Below, in pieces: positions 33,442 through 41,606 of a stretch of 64,000 nucleotides of DNA. The notes under the pieces were generated by a model. That model did no database searches, was not told the origin of the DNA, and saw only the letters and a list, made by a program, of their open reading frames with translations. Origin of the DNA: Brevibacillus migulae (lineage in GTDB: Bacteria > Bacillota > Bacilli > Brevibacillales > Brevibacillaceae); the NCBI RefSeq assembly GCF_004521915.1, contig NZ_SDKD01000006.1:1-64000 (forward strand). The letters run 5' to 3'. Position 1 is the stretch's first letter. Each line of letters begins with the position of its first letter. Position numbers and translations under genes: made by a program.

Positions 33442-34671
33442 CTAGTGAGATGTTTTTGCCACCTCTTGTTTTGCCGTGTGCCTCCCCGCCATCGCTCCAA
33501 ATAAAAACAAGCCCGCGGTGAGAACGCACAGGCCCAGGTTCAGGCCAATCAGCAGCCGGTAGTCGCCCGTCAGATCAAATGTGACGCCGCCTAGCAAAGA
33601 GCCGGCAATTCCTCCAAGCGAATGCAAGAGCAACAGCGAGCCCGTCTGCGCGCCAGATTCTTTCTTCCACTCGCTTGCGACCAGCAGGCTTCCTGGGACG
33701 ACACCTACGTAAGTCGCGCCAAAAAGGATGGAAAACACCATCGGAGACACGGGAAGCGACAAGAGCAACAGCAGAAAACCGATCGTACGCAAAACGTACA
33801 GCACGGCCAATATCTTTGTACGGGAATAACGATCCAGAAGCACTCCAAAGAAAAGGGAGCCCGCGACATCCATCAGCCCAAGCAAGGACAGCGCCACCCC
33901 GATCGTCTCCACCGGTACATGCGCATGATCATGAATCGCAACCAGACTCATTTCCACCGTCCCCATGTTAAAGCCACAGACAAAAAGCGCCATGACGACA
34001 GCCAGCATAATCGGAGAGCTCACCGTCCCCTTCCATTCAGCGATGAACTCCTTAACAGTTTTTCGGCGCGTATCGCCGGCTGCCTTCGCTGGCTCACTTG
34101 TCGGATCCTTGACGACAAGCTGGATTAAGGGAAGTGACAATACAAGGCCAAGGACGGAAGTGAGCAAAAAAGCATCACTCCACGAGAGCCAATCCCGATT
34201 TGCTACAAATATCGGGCTGATGAGTGCCAGACCGAGCGGGGAAGCGCTGCGCAGGATCGTATTTGCCGTCCCCCGCTTATGCTTGAACCAGTGGAACAGT
34301 AGGGAAAATTCAGTCGTCGCGGAAATGCCCGTCAGTCCAAACAACACCCCATAGCCAAGCAAAAAATAGAACGCATGCTCAGCCGAAAAATACGTGACTG
34401 CCGCCGCAATGACCCCTACGATCCGACCGGCCAGCAAGATCCGCTTGGGACCAAATCGATCAACGAGCCAGCCCCCGACAGGCAAGCAGGCAGCGGTAAT
34501 CAGCAGATTCAACGACCAAGCAAACGAAATGAAACCGCGTGACGAGTCGAGATCCTCTGCAATCTGCCCTTGATAAAACGCCATGACAAAACGCGGAATC
34601 GTGCTGATCAGAGCAATCAGCCACAAGGCGCCAAGCAGATACCAGGCATATTTTTTCTCTTGAAACCACAT
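33442..34671 (-). CDS. MFS transporter, OxlT/monocarboxylate-like
   Basis: The 409-residue protein shows a 12-helix major facilitator layout. The loop between helices 2 and 3 carries the GGWLVDRFGPKRILL signature, and the second half has a matching FFGVLLDRYSRTKIL. The closest flavour is the oxalate:formate/monocarboxylate group, but the substrate is not assignable. The start ATG 34671 has GGGGGAG upstream. It is divergent from a MocR-type regulator gene 106 bp away, which may control it. Confidence 0.85.
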   Translation of the reverse strand: MWFQEKKYAWYLLGALWLIALISTIPRFVMAFYQGQIAEDLDSSRGFISFAWSLNLLITAACLPVGGWLVDRFGPKRILLAGRIVGVIAAAVTYFSAEHAFYFLLGYGVLFGLTGISATTEFSLLFHWFKHKRGTANTILRSASPLGLALISPIFVANRDWLSWSDAFLLTSVLGLVLSLPLIQLVVKDPTSEPAKAAGDTRRKTVKEFIAEWKGTVSSPIMLAVVMALFVCGFNMGTVEMSLVAIHDHAHVPVETIGVALSLLGLMDVAGSLFFGVLLDRYSRTKILAVLYVLRTIGFLLLLLSLPVSPMVFSILFGATYVGVVPGSLLVASEWKKESGAQTGSLLLLHSLGGIAGSLLGGVTFDLTGDYRLLIGLNLGLCVLTAGLFLFGAMAGRHTAKQEVAKTSH

Positions 34672-34708
34672 GCTATCTCTCCCCCTTCGTTATACGACAT
34701 ATTTTAGC

Positions 34709-34736
34709 TCGACACGTCGCCATGAACAGGTACAAT
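34709..34736 (+). promoter_or_regulatory. Predicted promoter of the MocR-type gene
   Basis: TCGACA (34709-34714) and TACAAT (34731-34736) are separated by 16 bp, about 42 bp before the TTG start at 34778. Confidence 0.5.
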
Positions 34737-34777
34737 AGGAGTCAGCTAAACTGGGACAGTAAGACGGAGGGATCTCT

Positions 34778-36160
34778 TTGCCGGAAATCACACTTATCAT
34801 TGATCCGCAAGCCAGCGAACCGATTTTCATCCAGATCTACCGCTACGTAAAAGAACAAATTGAGCAGGGACGCTTTGCCCCGGACTCCCGCATGCCGTCC
34901 ATTCGCAAAACAGCGGCACACCTGCAGATCAATAAAAACACGATTGACTCCGCTTATCAGCTTCTGCAGGCAGACGGGTACATTTACAGCAAACCGAAGA
35001 GCGGCTACTACGTGTCTCCTCGCCTATCCGAGCATGGCACGCTCTCAAAACGCGTGCCGCCAAGCCAGCCCACGCGCTATCGCTTCCGGTACAATCATGT
35101 GGAGACGGCGCACTTCCCTTTTCGTATCTGGAACAAGCTGCAAAGCGAGCATTTGCGAGAGACGCACACTTGGGTGCACGACGCTCATGCGCAAGGTGAA
35201 CCGTGTCTACGGCGGGAGTTGTGCAAATATTTGCTACAGACGCGCGGCATTCAGGCGCTTCCGGAGCAGATCATCATCGGCAGCGGCACGCAGCAGCTGC
35301 TTTCGCTCGTATGCCAGCTGATGGCCAGCGAGCACGCAGCCGTTGCCATCGAGGAACCAGGCTGCGATGGGGCCCGTCAAACCCTGCGCAATCACGGTTT
35401 TGAGCTTGCTCATATACCCATCGGGAAAAACGGTCTGGACACGGACTTGCTGCGGCAAAGCCAGGCTCGCCTGCTCTATGTCAATCCTTCCCATCAATAT
35501 CTGCATCGGCTGGTCATGCCGCTTGACCAGCGGCAGTCTCTTTTGGGTTGGGCCCGTGAATGCGGCGGCGTTATCATCGAGGATGATTTCGAAGCAGAGT
35601 TTCGCTATCGGGACCGCCCTTTACCGGCCATCGCTGCCATGGACAAAGGAGAGCATGCCATCTACATCGGCAGATTTTCGCCAACGCTGTTTCCGCTTTT
35701 TCCATTTGGCTATCTCGTGCTCCCGTTGCCACTATTGGCCAGCTATCGGCAGCGCTTCAAGATCTATGAACAGCCGATTTCACGGATGATGCAAAAAACG
35801 CTCCATCTGTTCATGGAGCGCGGGTACTGGACGAATTATGTAGAACGTGCGAGAAGGGTATACGCAGCCAAGCAAGACACACTCCTGTCAGCGCTAAAAC
35901 TGCATCTGGGTGATTCCATTGTGGTGAATGGGAAAGATGCGGGGCTTCACGTGTTGATTGAAGTGAATTCGCCCCACTCTGAACTGGAGTTGAGGCAGCT
36001 TGCGTCTAACGTAGGCGTGCGGGTCTATCCAACCTCGCGTTACTGGCAGGATTCTGAGCAGATGCAAAAGCCTACTTTGCTGCTTGGGGTAGGGGTTTTG
36101 TCGCATGAGGAGATTGAGGCGGGTGTGAAATTACTTCGTAAAGCTTGGTTTTCAAAATAA
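34778..36160 (+). CDS. MocR/GabR-type regulator lacking the PLP lysine
   Basis: The 460-residue protein has an N-terminal GntR winged helix (SRMPSIRKTAAHLQINKNTI, about 38-57) and a C-terminal fold-type I aminotransferase domain (about 110-455). MocR regulators bind PLP through a lysine in the motif FSKTLFPxLRLGY. Here the same place reads FSPTLFPLFPFGY, so Pro302 replaces the lysine and Pro309 the phosphate-side arginine. The EDDFEAEF aspartate and VNPSHQY segments remain. The protein is full length with a good start (TTG, GGAGGG upstream), so it looks like a functional regulator that has lost covalent PLP binding. It is divergent from an MFS transporter. Confidence 0.87.
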   Translation: MPEITLIIDPQASEPIFIQIYRYVKEQIEQGRFAPDSRMPSIRKTAAHLQINKNTIDSAYQLLQADGYIYSKPKSGYYVSPRLSEHGTLSKRVPPSQPTRYRFRYNHVETAHFPFRIWNKLQSEHLRETHTWVHDAHAQGEPCLRRELCKYLLQTRGIQALPEQIIIGSGTQQLLSLVCQLMASEHAAVAIEEPGCDGARQTLRNHGFELAHIPIGKNGLDTDLLRQSQARLLYVNPSHQYLHRLVMPLDQRQSLLGWARECGGVIIEDDFEAEFRYRDRPLPAIAAMDKGEHAIYIGRFSPTLFPLFPFGYLVLPLPLLASYRQRFKIYEQPISRMMQKTLHLFMERGYWTNYVERARRVYAAKQDTLLSALKLHLGDSIVVNGKDAGLHVLIEVNSPHSELELRQLASNVGVRVYPTSRYWQDSEQMQKPTLLLGVGVLSHEEIEAGVKLLRKAWFSK

Positions 36161-36217
36161 AAAAGCACACTCTTATCTATTTTGAGTATGGTTCCCTTAG
36201 CTCTATGCTATCATTTT

Positions 36218-36454
36218 CCTTGTACAATTGTTCGGCTCCTCAAGGGTGGTCGGCTCACTCTCCATTCGGTAACGGAAGGGGGTGAGACCATGACAGTATT
36301 TCAAACACTCACATTGATGATCTCGTTCGCGACTCTCATTGTGTTGATACTGTCCTTCGATAAAAAGAAGTAGATCACCCTTGAGCCTCGCATCTCAGTG
36401 ATCTACTTCTACACGTAATTGAGCCGCCCCCTTGGTGGGGTCAGTTGTACAAGG
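36218..36454. repeat. Long-range inverted arms flanking the toxin gene
   Basis: CCTTGTACAA (36218-36227) is the exact complement of TTGTACAAGG (36445-36454). The adjoining 36241-36257 (CAAGGGTGGTCGGCTCA) pairs with 36420-36434 over 15 bp with two bulged T. In the toxin mRNA this would bring the 5' and 3' ends together, as in known type I toxin messengers. Confidence 0.7.
36290..36373 (+). CDS. Putative holin-like type I toxin peptide, 27 aa
   Basis: This 27-residue peptide (MTVFQTLTLMISFATLIV followed by a short charged KKK tail) closely resembles the holin-like toxin family of Firmicutes, membrane peptides of type I toxin-antitoxin loci related to TxpA and BsrG. The start ATG has the typical strong ribosome site (GGGGGTGAG, 5-6 nt). 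The stop codon lies inside a 13-bp hairpin that ends an antisense transcript, and the mRNA ends can pair with each other (36218-36257 with 36420-36454). A promoter TTGAGT/TATGCT lies at about 36182-36209. Overproduction of such peptides damages membranes. Toxicity is inferred. Confidence 0.78.
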   Translation: MTVFQTLTLMISFATLIVLILSFDKKK

Positions 36455-36478
36455 CCGGAGGTGTTACCCGCACCTTCG
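36361..36478 (-). ncRNA. Predicted antisense antitoxin RNA
   Basis: On the minus strand TTGTTT (36512-36507) and TAATAA (36490-36485) are 16 bp apart, predicting a start near 36478. The transcript would run about 115 nt to a perfect 13-bp hairpin (36410-36398 with 36378-36366) followed by TTTTT (36366-36362). It would overlap the 3' end of the toxin message including the stop codon, the classic layout of txpA/RatA-type systems. Its existence is inferred. Confidence 0.6.
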
Positions 36479-36487
36479 GCCTTTTTA
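36451..36487 (+). terminator. Terminator of the toxin mRNA
   Basis: AAGGCCG (36451-36457) pairs with CGGCCTT (36477-36483), with an inner GGTG/CACC helix, and is followed by TTTTT (36482-36486). Confidence 0.8.
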
Positions 36488-36595
36488 TTATTCTAAGGAT
36501 TCATTAAAACAATAATAACATTTTACATGAACGAATGCTATACGCAGCTATGAGCTTATCTATACGCTACTATACGACTCTCTATACACAAACAA

Positions 36596-36642
36596 AAGAA
36601 GTAGATCATCACTGTGCCGGAGCCCCTTGTGATCTACTTCTT
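36596..36642 (-). terminator. Terminator of yunB, sharing its stem with the antitoxin terminator
   Basis: AAGAAGTAGATCA (36596-36608) pairs with TGATCTACTTCTT (36630-36642) and is followed on the minus strand by CTTTTGTTT. Twelve bases of the stem are the same as in the antitoxin terminator at 36366-36410, suggesting a duplicated fragment. Confidence 0.7.
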
Positions 36643-36654
36643 GAACGATTCCCC

Positions 36655-37380
36655 TTATTTCGGCATCACCGTCTCCGCCGCCCCATCCGTATTGACCCGC
36701 GGCACATCCGGCTTCCCATCCGGGTTGTTGTACCAGTATTGCGGCACGTCCCCGATGATGAGCGAGTGGGTGATCGGGATCTGCGTCGTCACCGTTTTCA
36801 CATCGGTCGCAAACGGGATGATGATCCGCAAGTCGACCTCGACAAAAACAAACACCGTGACCAGCACCATGTTGATGCCCGCCTCTTTAATCTCCGTATC
36901 CAGTCTGGTCCGAACCGAGCCGACCGGCACAAAGGTGATGGGCAGCTCCGGCCCCATCTGGGAAAGAAAGCTGCTCCCGGTCACCAAGCCAAGCGGGATC
37001 GACCGCTCCACTTTTTCCTTTTCAAATTCCTTCAGCCTGTTTTGTACACGTGACGTGGTTTCGCCAACGATACGCGAGTACTCTTTAAAGTTGAACTCAT
37101 ACGATTGAATTTTCCCCGTGTTGTCCTTTTCCAGCTTGATTATTTCGTTAAAATTGACCCCTTGCTGCGCGATCCTTTTAGTCACGGCATCAGAGATTGC
37201 TTCCTTGGCCAGCTGTTCTGCTTTTTGCGAGGCCAAAATCAACAGTGTCGGCTCCAAGCGGTTCTCGATAAAAATAAAGCTCTGAATCGTCAGGACGAAA
37301 AAGATAACCAATGCAATAAAAAAGGCTCTTGGCCCCGAAAGTGGATTTCGCCATCGTCGTCGTGGTCGAAAAACAGCCAC
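36655..37380 (-). CDS. yunB: Sporulation protein YunB
   Basis: The 241-residue protein has an arginine-rich N-terminus followed by one membrane helix (ALVIFFVLTIQSFIFIE, about 22-40) and an extracytoplasmic domain with the YunB pattern: ASQKAEQLAKEAISDAVTKR, then ERSIPLGLVTGSSFLSQMGP and PITFVPVGSVRTRLDTEIKE, ending in THSLIIGDVPQYWYN. YunB is needed for efficient spore formation in Bacillus, with unknown mechanism. The start is GTG 37380, 8 nt after GGGAGG; longer upstream starts have no ribosome site. Confidence 0.88.
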   Translation of the reverse strand: MAVFRPRRRWRNPLSGPRAFFIALVIFFVLTIQSFIFIENRLEPTLLILASQKAEQLAKEAISDAVTKRIAQQGVNFNEIIKLEKDNTGKIQSYEFNFKEYSRIVGETTSRVQNRLKEFEKEKVERSIPLGLVTGSSFLSQMGPELPITFVPVGSVRTRLDTEIKEAGINMVLVTVFVFVEVDLRIIIPFATDVKTVTTQIPITHSLIIGDVPQYWYNNPDGKPDVPRVNTDGAAETVMPK

Positions 37381-37446
37381 CTGTGCCACCTCCCAGCATA
37401 GTACAATCCTATGCAGGAGTTGGGAAAATACGTCCACTTTGTATCG

Positions 37447-39237
37447 TTACGGGGCAGGATCAAACCAGACATCTTTGAAATCGACCCAGCCGCGCTGGTT
37501 TACCTTTACCCCCTGCAGGGAAGGATGCGAAACGGCATTCACCGCCTTGTAAGTCAAATAAATGAGGCTGCAGGTTTCGTCCAGCTTGTGCTCGATGCTG
37601 GCGAGCTGCGCTTCCCTTCCTGCGGCGGAAGGCTCCGCCAAAAGCCGTTGTATCTTCTCATCGACAAAAAGAGCCAGCGACTCGGACAATTGGGTGAATA
37701 TCAAACTGTTCGCCGATTGATAATATTCAACCAAACGGATAATGCCTTCGCTCAACACCGCTTCGAACAAGAGCAGATCAGCCTGCTCCTTAATATCCTC
37801 CCGCAGCAGATCGCTCCAGGCAACGATATGGACCTCCAGATTGATCCCATACGGCTCCAGGAAGCTCTTCAGCCATCTCGCATCCGGCTCATGGCGCGCA
37901 AAGGTATAGAGCAAGATCGGCTCACCGTCATACGCTGCTTCTTGCAGCCATGCGCGACCCGCTGCTTCCTGCCATGCCGGGGCCACCTGCTCGTATTTTT
38001 CCTGAAAGCGAAACTGACTGGCCGGATAAAGCCGTTGTTCACCAAGTTCTCGAATCATTTGCTCGCGATTGATCAAGTGAAAGATCGCTTTGCGCAGCCG
38101 GATGTCCCGGAGCACGCCGTCTTTTCGCAAATTGACGCTCATCATGCTGCAGCCGCAAAGCTCTCGGCCCTCCTGCCAATCCGCCAAAGAACCTATATCC
38201 GCTTCTCCCGTTTTCACCACGAGCAGATTGCTTTCTGTCTCCATTCGATACGCTGCATCGATCTCCGGGACCACGATGATTTCCACGCGATCTACGTAGG
38301 GACGCCCGAGAAAATAAGCGTCAAAAGCCTCCAATGCACAGCGCCCCGCCTTGCGCTCAACGATGCGAAAAGGCCCGCAGCCTACAGGCAGCGCATGCAG
38401 ATGCTCCGGCTTTTCATAGAGATCCTGCGGCACAATCGAAGCAGGCGGAAAGCTGAGATAGAGCAGGAACAAATAGTTCGGCCTGTTCAGGCGGATGCGG
38501 ATTGCGTACCGCGACAGGACCTCGATGCTGGCAATCTCCTTCACCAGCCATCGCTGTTGGCTTTCCGGCTTCTGCAATCTGCACAGGCTGTATTGGACAT
38601 CCTCGGCTGTCAATTCACGCCCATGATGAAACTGAATGCCTTTGCGCAGATAAAACGTCCATTCCGTCGCCTCGGCATTTCGCTTCCAATGATGCGCGAT
38701 ATTCGGCTTGACCTCCCCCCCTTCCTCATCCGTCTCCACAAGGGTGCTGAACACCTGCTTGATCAGATGCCCATCGAAAGAGAAAAACACATCGGCCGGA
38801 TCGATCGTGTTGATGGTCCGATACAACGGCAGCTTCAGGACCTCCTGCGCACTGTGCTCCCCGGCTTCTGTCCGATAGCCAAAGTAACGGGAAAACCATT
38901 CGACAAAACGCTCTTTGACATAACCGCTCTCCGCGTTTTCTTTCAGCAGGCGAAAAGCGCTTTCCACCTCGCCAGCCTCAGCCAGCGCCTTCGCTTCTTG
39001 CAAAAGCAGCTCTTCATTTCCGACCAGAAACGTGAGGGCAGAAGCATGTCCCCTTCCTCTTCCGGACACAAACGTGATCCAGCCGTGATCGATCATTTTG
39101 TTCAGGATCAGCTTCGCATTGCGCTGGGTGCAATACAAAAGCTCAGCGATATCCGCCATGGTCACCAATATGGCTTCTCCCTCTCCTGCATGGGGAAACG
39201 CCTTTCGTAGCTGCATATAGTCTTGAAACAGACGCAT
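37447..39237 (-). CDS. SgrR-like regulator: HTH fused to solute-binding domain
   Basis: The 596-residue protein joins an N-terminal SgrR-type DNA-binding domain (about 1-115; VTMADIAELLYCTQRNAKLILNKM) to a C-terminal ABC oligopeptide-binding-protein-like domain (SBP_bac_5, about 130-560; TEWTFYLRKGIQFHHGRELTAEDV). In enterics SgrR responds to sugar-phosphate stress and activates the sugar exporter SetA. Here an MFS transporter is encoded divergently 126 bp away, a similar pairing. The start ATG 39237 has AAGGAGGAG upstream. The effector is unknown. A 599-codon open frame on the opposite strand is a shadow of its biased codons. Confidence 0.88.
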   Translation of the reverse strand: MRLFQDYMQLRKAFPHAGEGEAILVTMADIAELLYCTQRNAKLILNKMIDHGWITFVSGRGRGHASALTFLVGNEELLLQEAKALAEAGEVESAFRLLKENAESGYVKERFVEWFSRYFGYRTEAGEHSAQEVLKLPLYRTINTIDPADVFFSFDGHLIKQVFSTLVETDEEGGEVKPNIAHHWKRNAEATEWTFYLRKGIQFHHGRELTAEDVQYSLCRLQKPESQQRWLVKEIASIEVLSRYAIRIRLNRPNYLFLLYLSFPPASIVPQDLYEKPEHLHALPVGCGPFRIVERKAGRCALEAFDAYFLGRPYVDRVEIIVVPEIDAAYRMETESNLLVVKTGEADIGSLADWQEGRELCGCSMMSVNLRKDGVLRDIRLRKAIFHLINREQMIRELGEQRLYPASQFRFQEKYEQVAPAWQEAAGRAWLQEAAYDGEPILLYTFARHEPDARWLKSFLEPYGINLEVHIVAWSDLLREDIKEQADLLLFEAVLSEGIIRLVEYYQSANSLIFTQLSESLALFVDEKIQRLLAEPSAAGREAQLASIEHKLDETCSLIYLTYKAVNAVSHPSLQGVKVNQRGWVDFKDVWFDPAP

Positions 39238-39363
39238 CAAATGCCTCCTCCTTCAGGAAAAGTGGAAAAAACCGCAGCGCATTTCTACCATTTTTCTCTA
39301 TGTCGTTTCTTTCTACAATCAATTCAACCATCATTCTACCTTTTCATGCTGGAGGGAACGCTT

Positions 39364-40587
39364 ATGTTAACAGGTGCCACACCTGCTGCTGCACCAACCT
39401 CATTGTGGAAGAGCAGGACGTTTGCCATCATGCTGGCGAGCAGTCTCTTGCTCTCCATCGGTAACAAAATCTATGAAATCGTCCTGCCGCTCATGATGTA
39501 CGAATTGACTCATTCTTCGGTATCCATGGCATCCATGCGAACCGCAGAGCTGTTGCCCAACCTGTTATTTGCCGCCATGATCGGCGTCATCGTCGATCGG
39601 GTCAACAAGAAAAAATGGGTGTTGGGCATGATTGGCTCGCAGGCCCTCTTGCTGTTTCTTTTAGTCTATCTCTTCAAAAGCGGAAATGAAACGCTCCTGC
39701 TCTATTACCTGCTCGGTTTTTTGCTGATGACCTTTAACTACGGGTACTTCAACGCGCAGGTAAGCCTGATCAAGCTGACCGTACCCAGCCACCATCTGAC
39801 GGCCGCCAATGCGAACTTGACGTTCACGGAGACGCTGGTCAGCGTCATGGGGCCAGCTTTGACCGGACTGGTCTTCCTGCTGGCGAATCTGAGTGACGGC
39901 ATTCTGATCACAGCTGTCGCTTATCTGCTATGCTTTGTCCTGTTTTCACGGCTGAGGATCCAGGAAATTCCGAGGCAAGACAGGAAGCTACGTTTCTGGA
40001 AGGAGCTGCAGGATGGCTGGGTGGCCTTCACAGCCAATCGTCTCTTGGTGATGATCAGCGTGTTCGTGATCTTTCTCAACTGCTCGATGACCGTCGTGAG
40101 CACCGCTGTCATTTTTTTCGCCAAGGATGACCTGCAACTGTCCTCCTCCCTGTTGGCCATCGTGCTGTCCATATCGGGGATCGGCGGACTGGTCGGGAGC
40201 ATGGCTGCTGGCTGGCTGAGAAAACGCGTGGGACTGGGGCTCATGTTTGGCATCGGGGCGATTGCCAATGCGCTGGGATACTTGGGGCTCTATGTGTGTG
40301 AAGGGCTGATCGTATTGATCCTTTCTTTATTTGTCATCGGCTTTGCCATTTCCATGCATACCATCTCCGTCTATACGTTTCGCCATGAGCAGACACCTGC
40401 GGAGCTGATGGGGCGGAGCGGGGGGATTACCGGCACGCTGTTTCGCCTGGGTATGCCCCTTACGATGTACGTATCCGGATGGATGATATTGTGGTGGGGG
40501 ACTTCCTCGATCTTTTTATCGGCAGCCGTGTGGAATGGGATCGCGTTTCTGTTGCTGCTGCGCACGAAAATCATCCGTATTGCGTAA
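39364..40587 (+). CDS. MFS transporter (putative exporter)
   Basis: The 407-residue protein has about 12 membrane segments and the loop 2-3 motif GVIVDRVNKKKWVLG. It belongs to the MFS group of small-molecule exporters found next to SgrR-like regulators in Bacillales. The start ATG 39364 has GGAGGGA 7 nt upstream; an in-frame frame extension to the left runs into the regulator's control region. The substrate is probably a sugar or other small organic molecule exported under control of the divergent regulator. Confidence 0.83.
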   Translation: MLTGATPAAAPTSLWKSRTFAIMLASSLLLSIGNKIYEIVLPLMMYELTHSSVSMASMRTAELLPNLLFAAMIGVIVDRVNKKKWVLGMIGSQALLLFLLVYLFKSGNETLLLYYLLGFLLMTFNYGYFNAQVSLIKLTVPSHHLTAANANLTFTETLVSVMGPALTGLVFLLANLSDGILITAVAYLLCFVLFSRLRIQEIPRQDRKLRFWKELQDGWVAFTANRLLVMISVFVIFLNCSMTVVSTAVIFFAKDDLQLSSSLLAIVLSISGIGGLVGSMAAGWLRKRVGLGLMFGIGAIANALGYLGLYVCEGLIVLILSLFVIGFAISMHTISVYTFRHEQTPAELMGRSGGITGTLFRLGMPLTMYVSGWMILWWGTSSIFLSAAVWNGIAFLLLLRTKIIRIA

Positions 40588-40674
40588 CGCTCGGCTGTCC
40601 ATTTGTCGGTATCAATTATCGACAGGAAAATGTGATCGAGAGCGTAATGAATACTTGGCACACTCCAAATGAGC

Positions 40675-40718
40675 AAAACAAAATCCCCCCGGGAGCCGGC
40701 ATTGCCGATCGGGGGGAT
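40675..40718 (-). terminator. Terminator of the GNAT operon
   Basis: ATCCCCCC (40683-40690) pairs with GGGGGGAT (40711-40718) and is followed on the minus strand by TTTTGTTTTG, 8 nt beyond the GNAT stop codon. Confidence 0.75.
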
Positions 40719-40725
40719 CTTCCTA

Positions 40726-41601
40726 TCAACCTTCCAACGAAATCAGATAATATTCGATGCTTCTTACCGACTCAAACCCGCAAGAGCGATAGAGATGCAA
40801 GGCACTCTCATTTTTCGCTGCCACTTCCAAGGAATGATGGCTCTTATGCAGCTCTTGCTCCGTGTGCTCCATCGTTTTCAGCAAAATCGCCCGTCCATAG
40901 CCTCGTCCTCGCAGCTCCTTCGCTACGACAAAGCCGTAATAGAAAGCCTGCTTCTCGTCCAGACGAACTGAAATTTTCCCCACTGGTTGGCCATCACTCT
41001 CCGCCACATAAGTCGTTTCCTGATTCTCCAGAGTCTTGCGAGCGTACTCCCTCGCGTCTTCGATCGGCATGGAAAATCCATCCGCATTCCACTGCGCAAG
41101 AAGCTCCAGATCCGTAAATGCCGCCGATCGTAATTGTATCGGCAAATCTAATTGCTGCGAGGGTGGATGTACGCGCTCCATGTAATATTCCGAAAACGTA
41201 TAGTCGGCTCCGAACGCTTCAGCAAAAGCTTTCCCTGTGGACGACTGGCCAGTGACAATCAACAGGAGTCGTCCGAATTTCCTGCTTCGGCTGTCCGCTA
41301 TCGCTTCTTCCAGCATCCCGCGGAAGATCCCTTGTCTGCGGTAAGCGGGATGCACCATGCCGCTGACTTCGACTTCCTCGCTGCCAAAGGAATACAATCC
41401 GAGAAAGGCAATGAGTTCCCCGTCCTTGTAATACAGATAGTCCTGCGGAGCATCTCCTTGTCTGCTGCGCAGCATGGACCAGTTCAATTTCAGCGCGAAG
41501 CCGTCATGAGCGGTGCACGTTTGCTCCAATCTCTGAATCTGTTCCAGTTCTCCTGGTGTCAACACATTACGTTTATGCAGTCCCTGCAAGGATGTTTGCA
41601 A
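40726..41601 (-). CDS. Tandem-domain GNAT acetyltransferase
   Basis: The 291-residue protein has two GNAT-like halves. The first (about 1-140) contains VSGMVHPAYRRQGIFRGML; the second (about 150-290) has YYGFVVAKELRGRGYGRAIL, where RGRGYG is the acetyl-CoA pyrophosphate loop, and LEVAAKNESALHLYRSCGF. Both are probably active or one serves as a dimer partner. The start TTG 41601 follows GGAGG at 8 nt. It lies 5 nt after cutC on the same strand, so an acyl-CoA synthetase, CutC and this transferase form one operon. The acceptor is unknown. Confidence 0.85.
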   Translation of the reverse strand: MQTSLQGLHKRNVLTPGELEQIQRLEQTCTAHDGFALKLNWSMLRSRQGDAPQDYLYYKDGELIAFLGLYSFGSEEVEVSGMVHPAYRRQGIFRGMLEEAIADSRSRKFGRLLLIVTGQSSTGKAFAEAFGADYTFSEYYMERVHPPSQQLDLPIQLRSAAFTDLELLAQWNADGFSMPIEDAREYARKTLENQETTYVAESDGQPVGKISVRLDEKQAFYYGFVVAKELRGRGYGRAILLKTMEHTEQELHKSHHSLEVAAKNESALHLYRSCGFESVRSIEYYLISLEG

Positions 41602-41606
41602 ATGGT

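Noticed and set aside
37411..39210. 599-codon open frame antisense to the SgrR-like gene
   Set aside because: Long antisense frame caused by codon bias of the real gene; its translation has no recognisable domain and no ribosome site.
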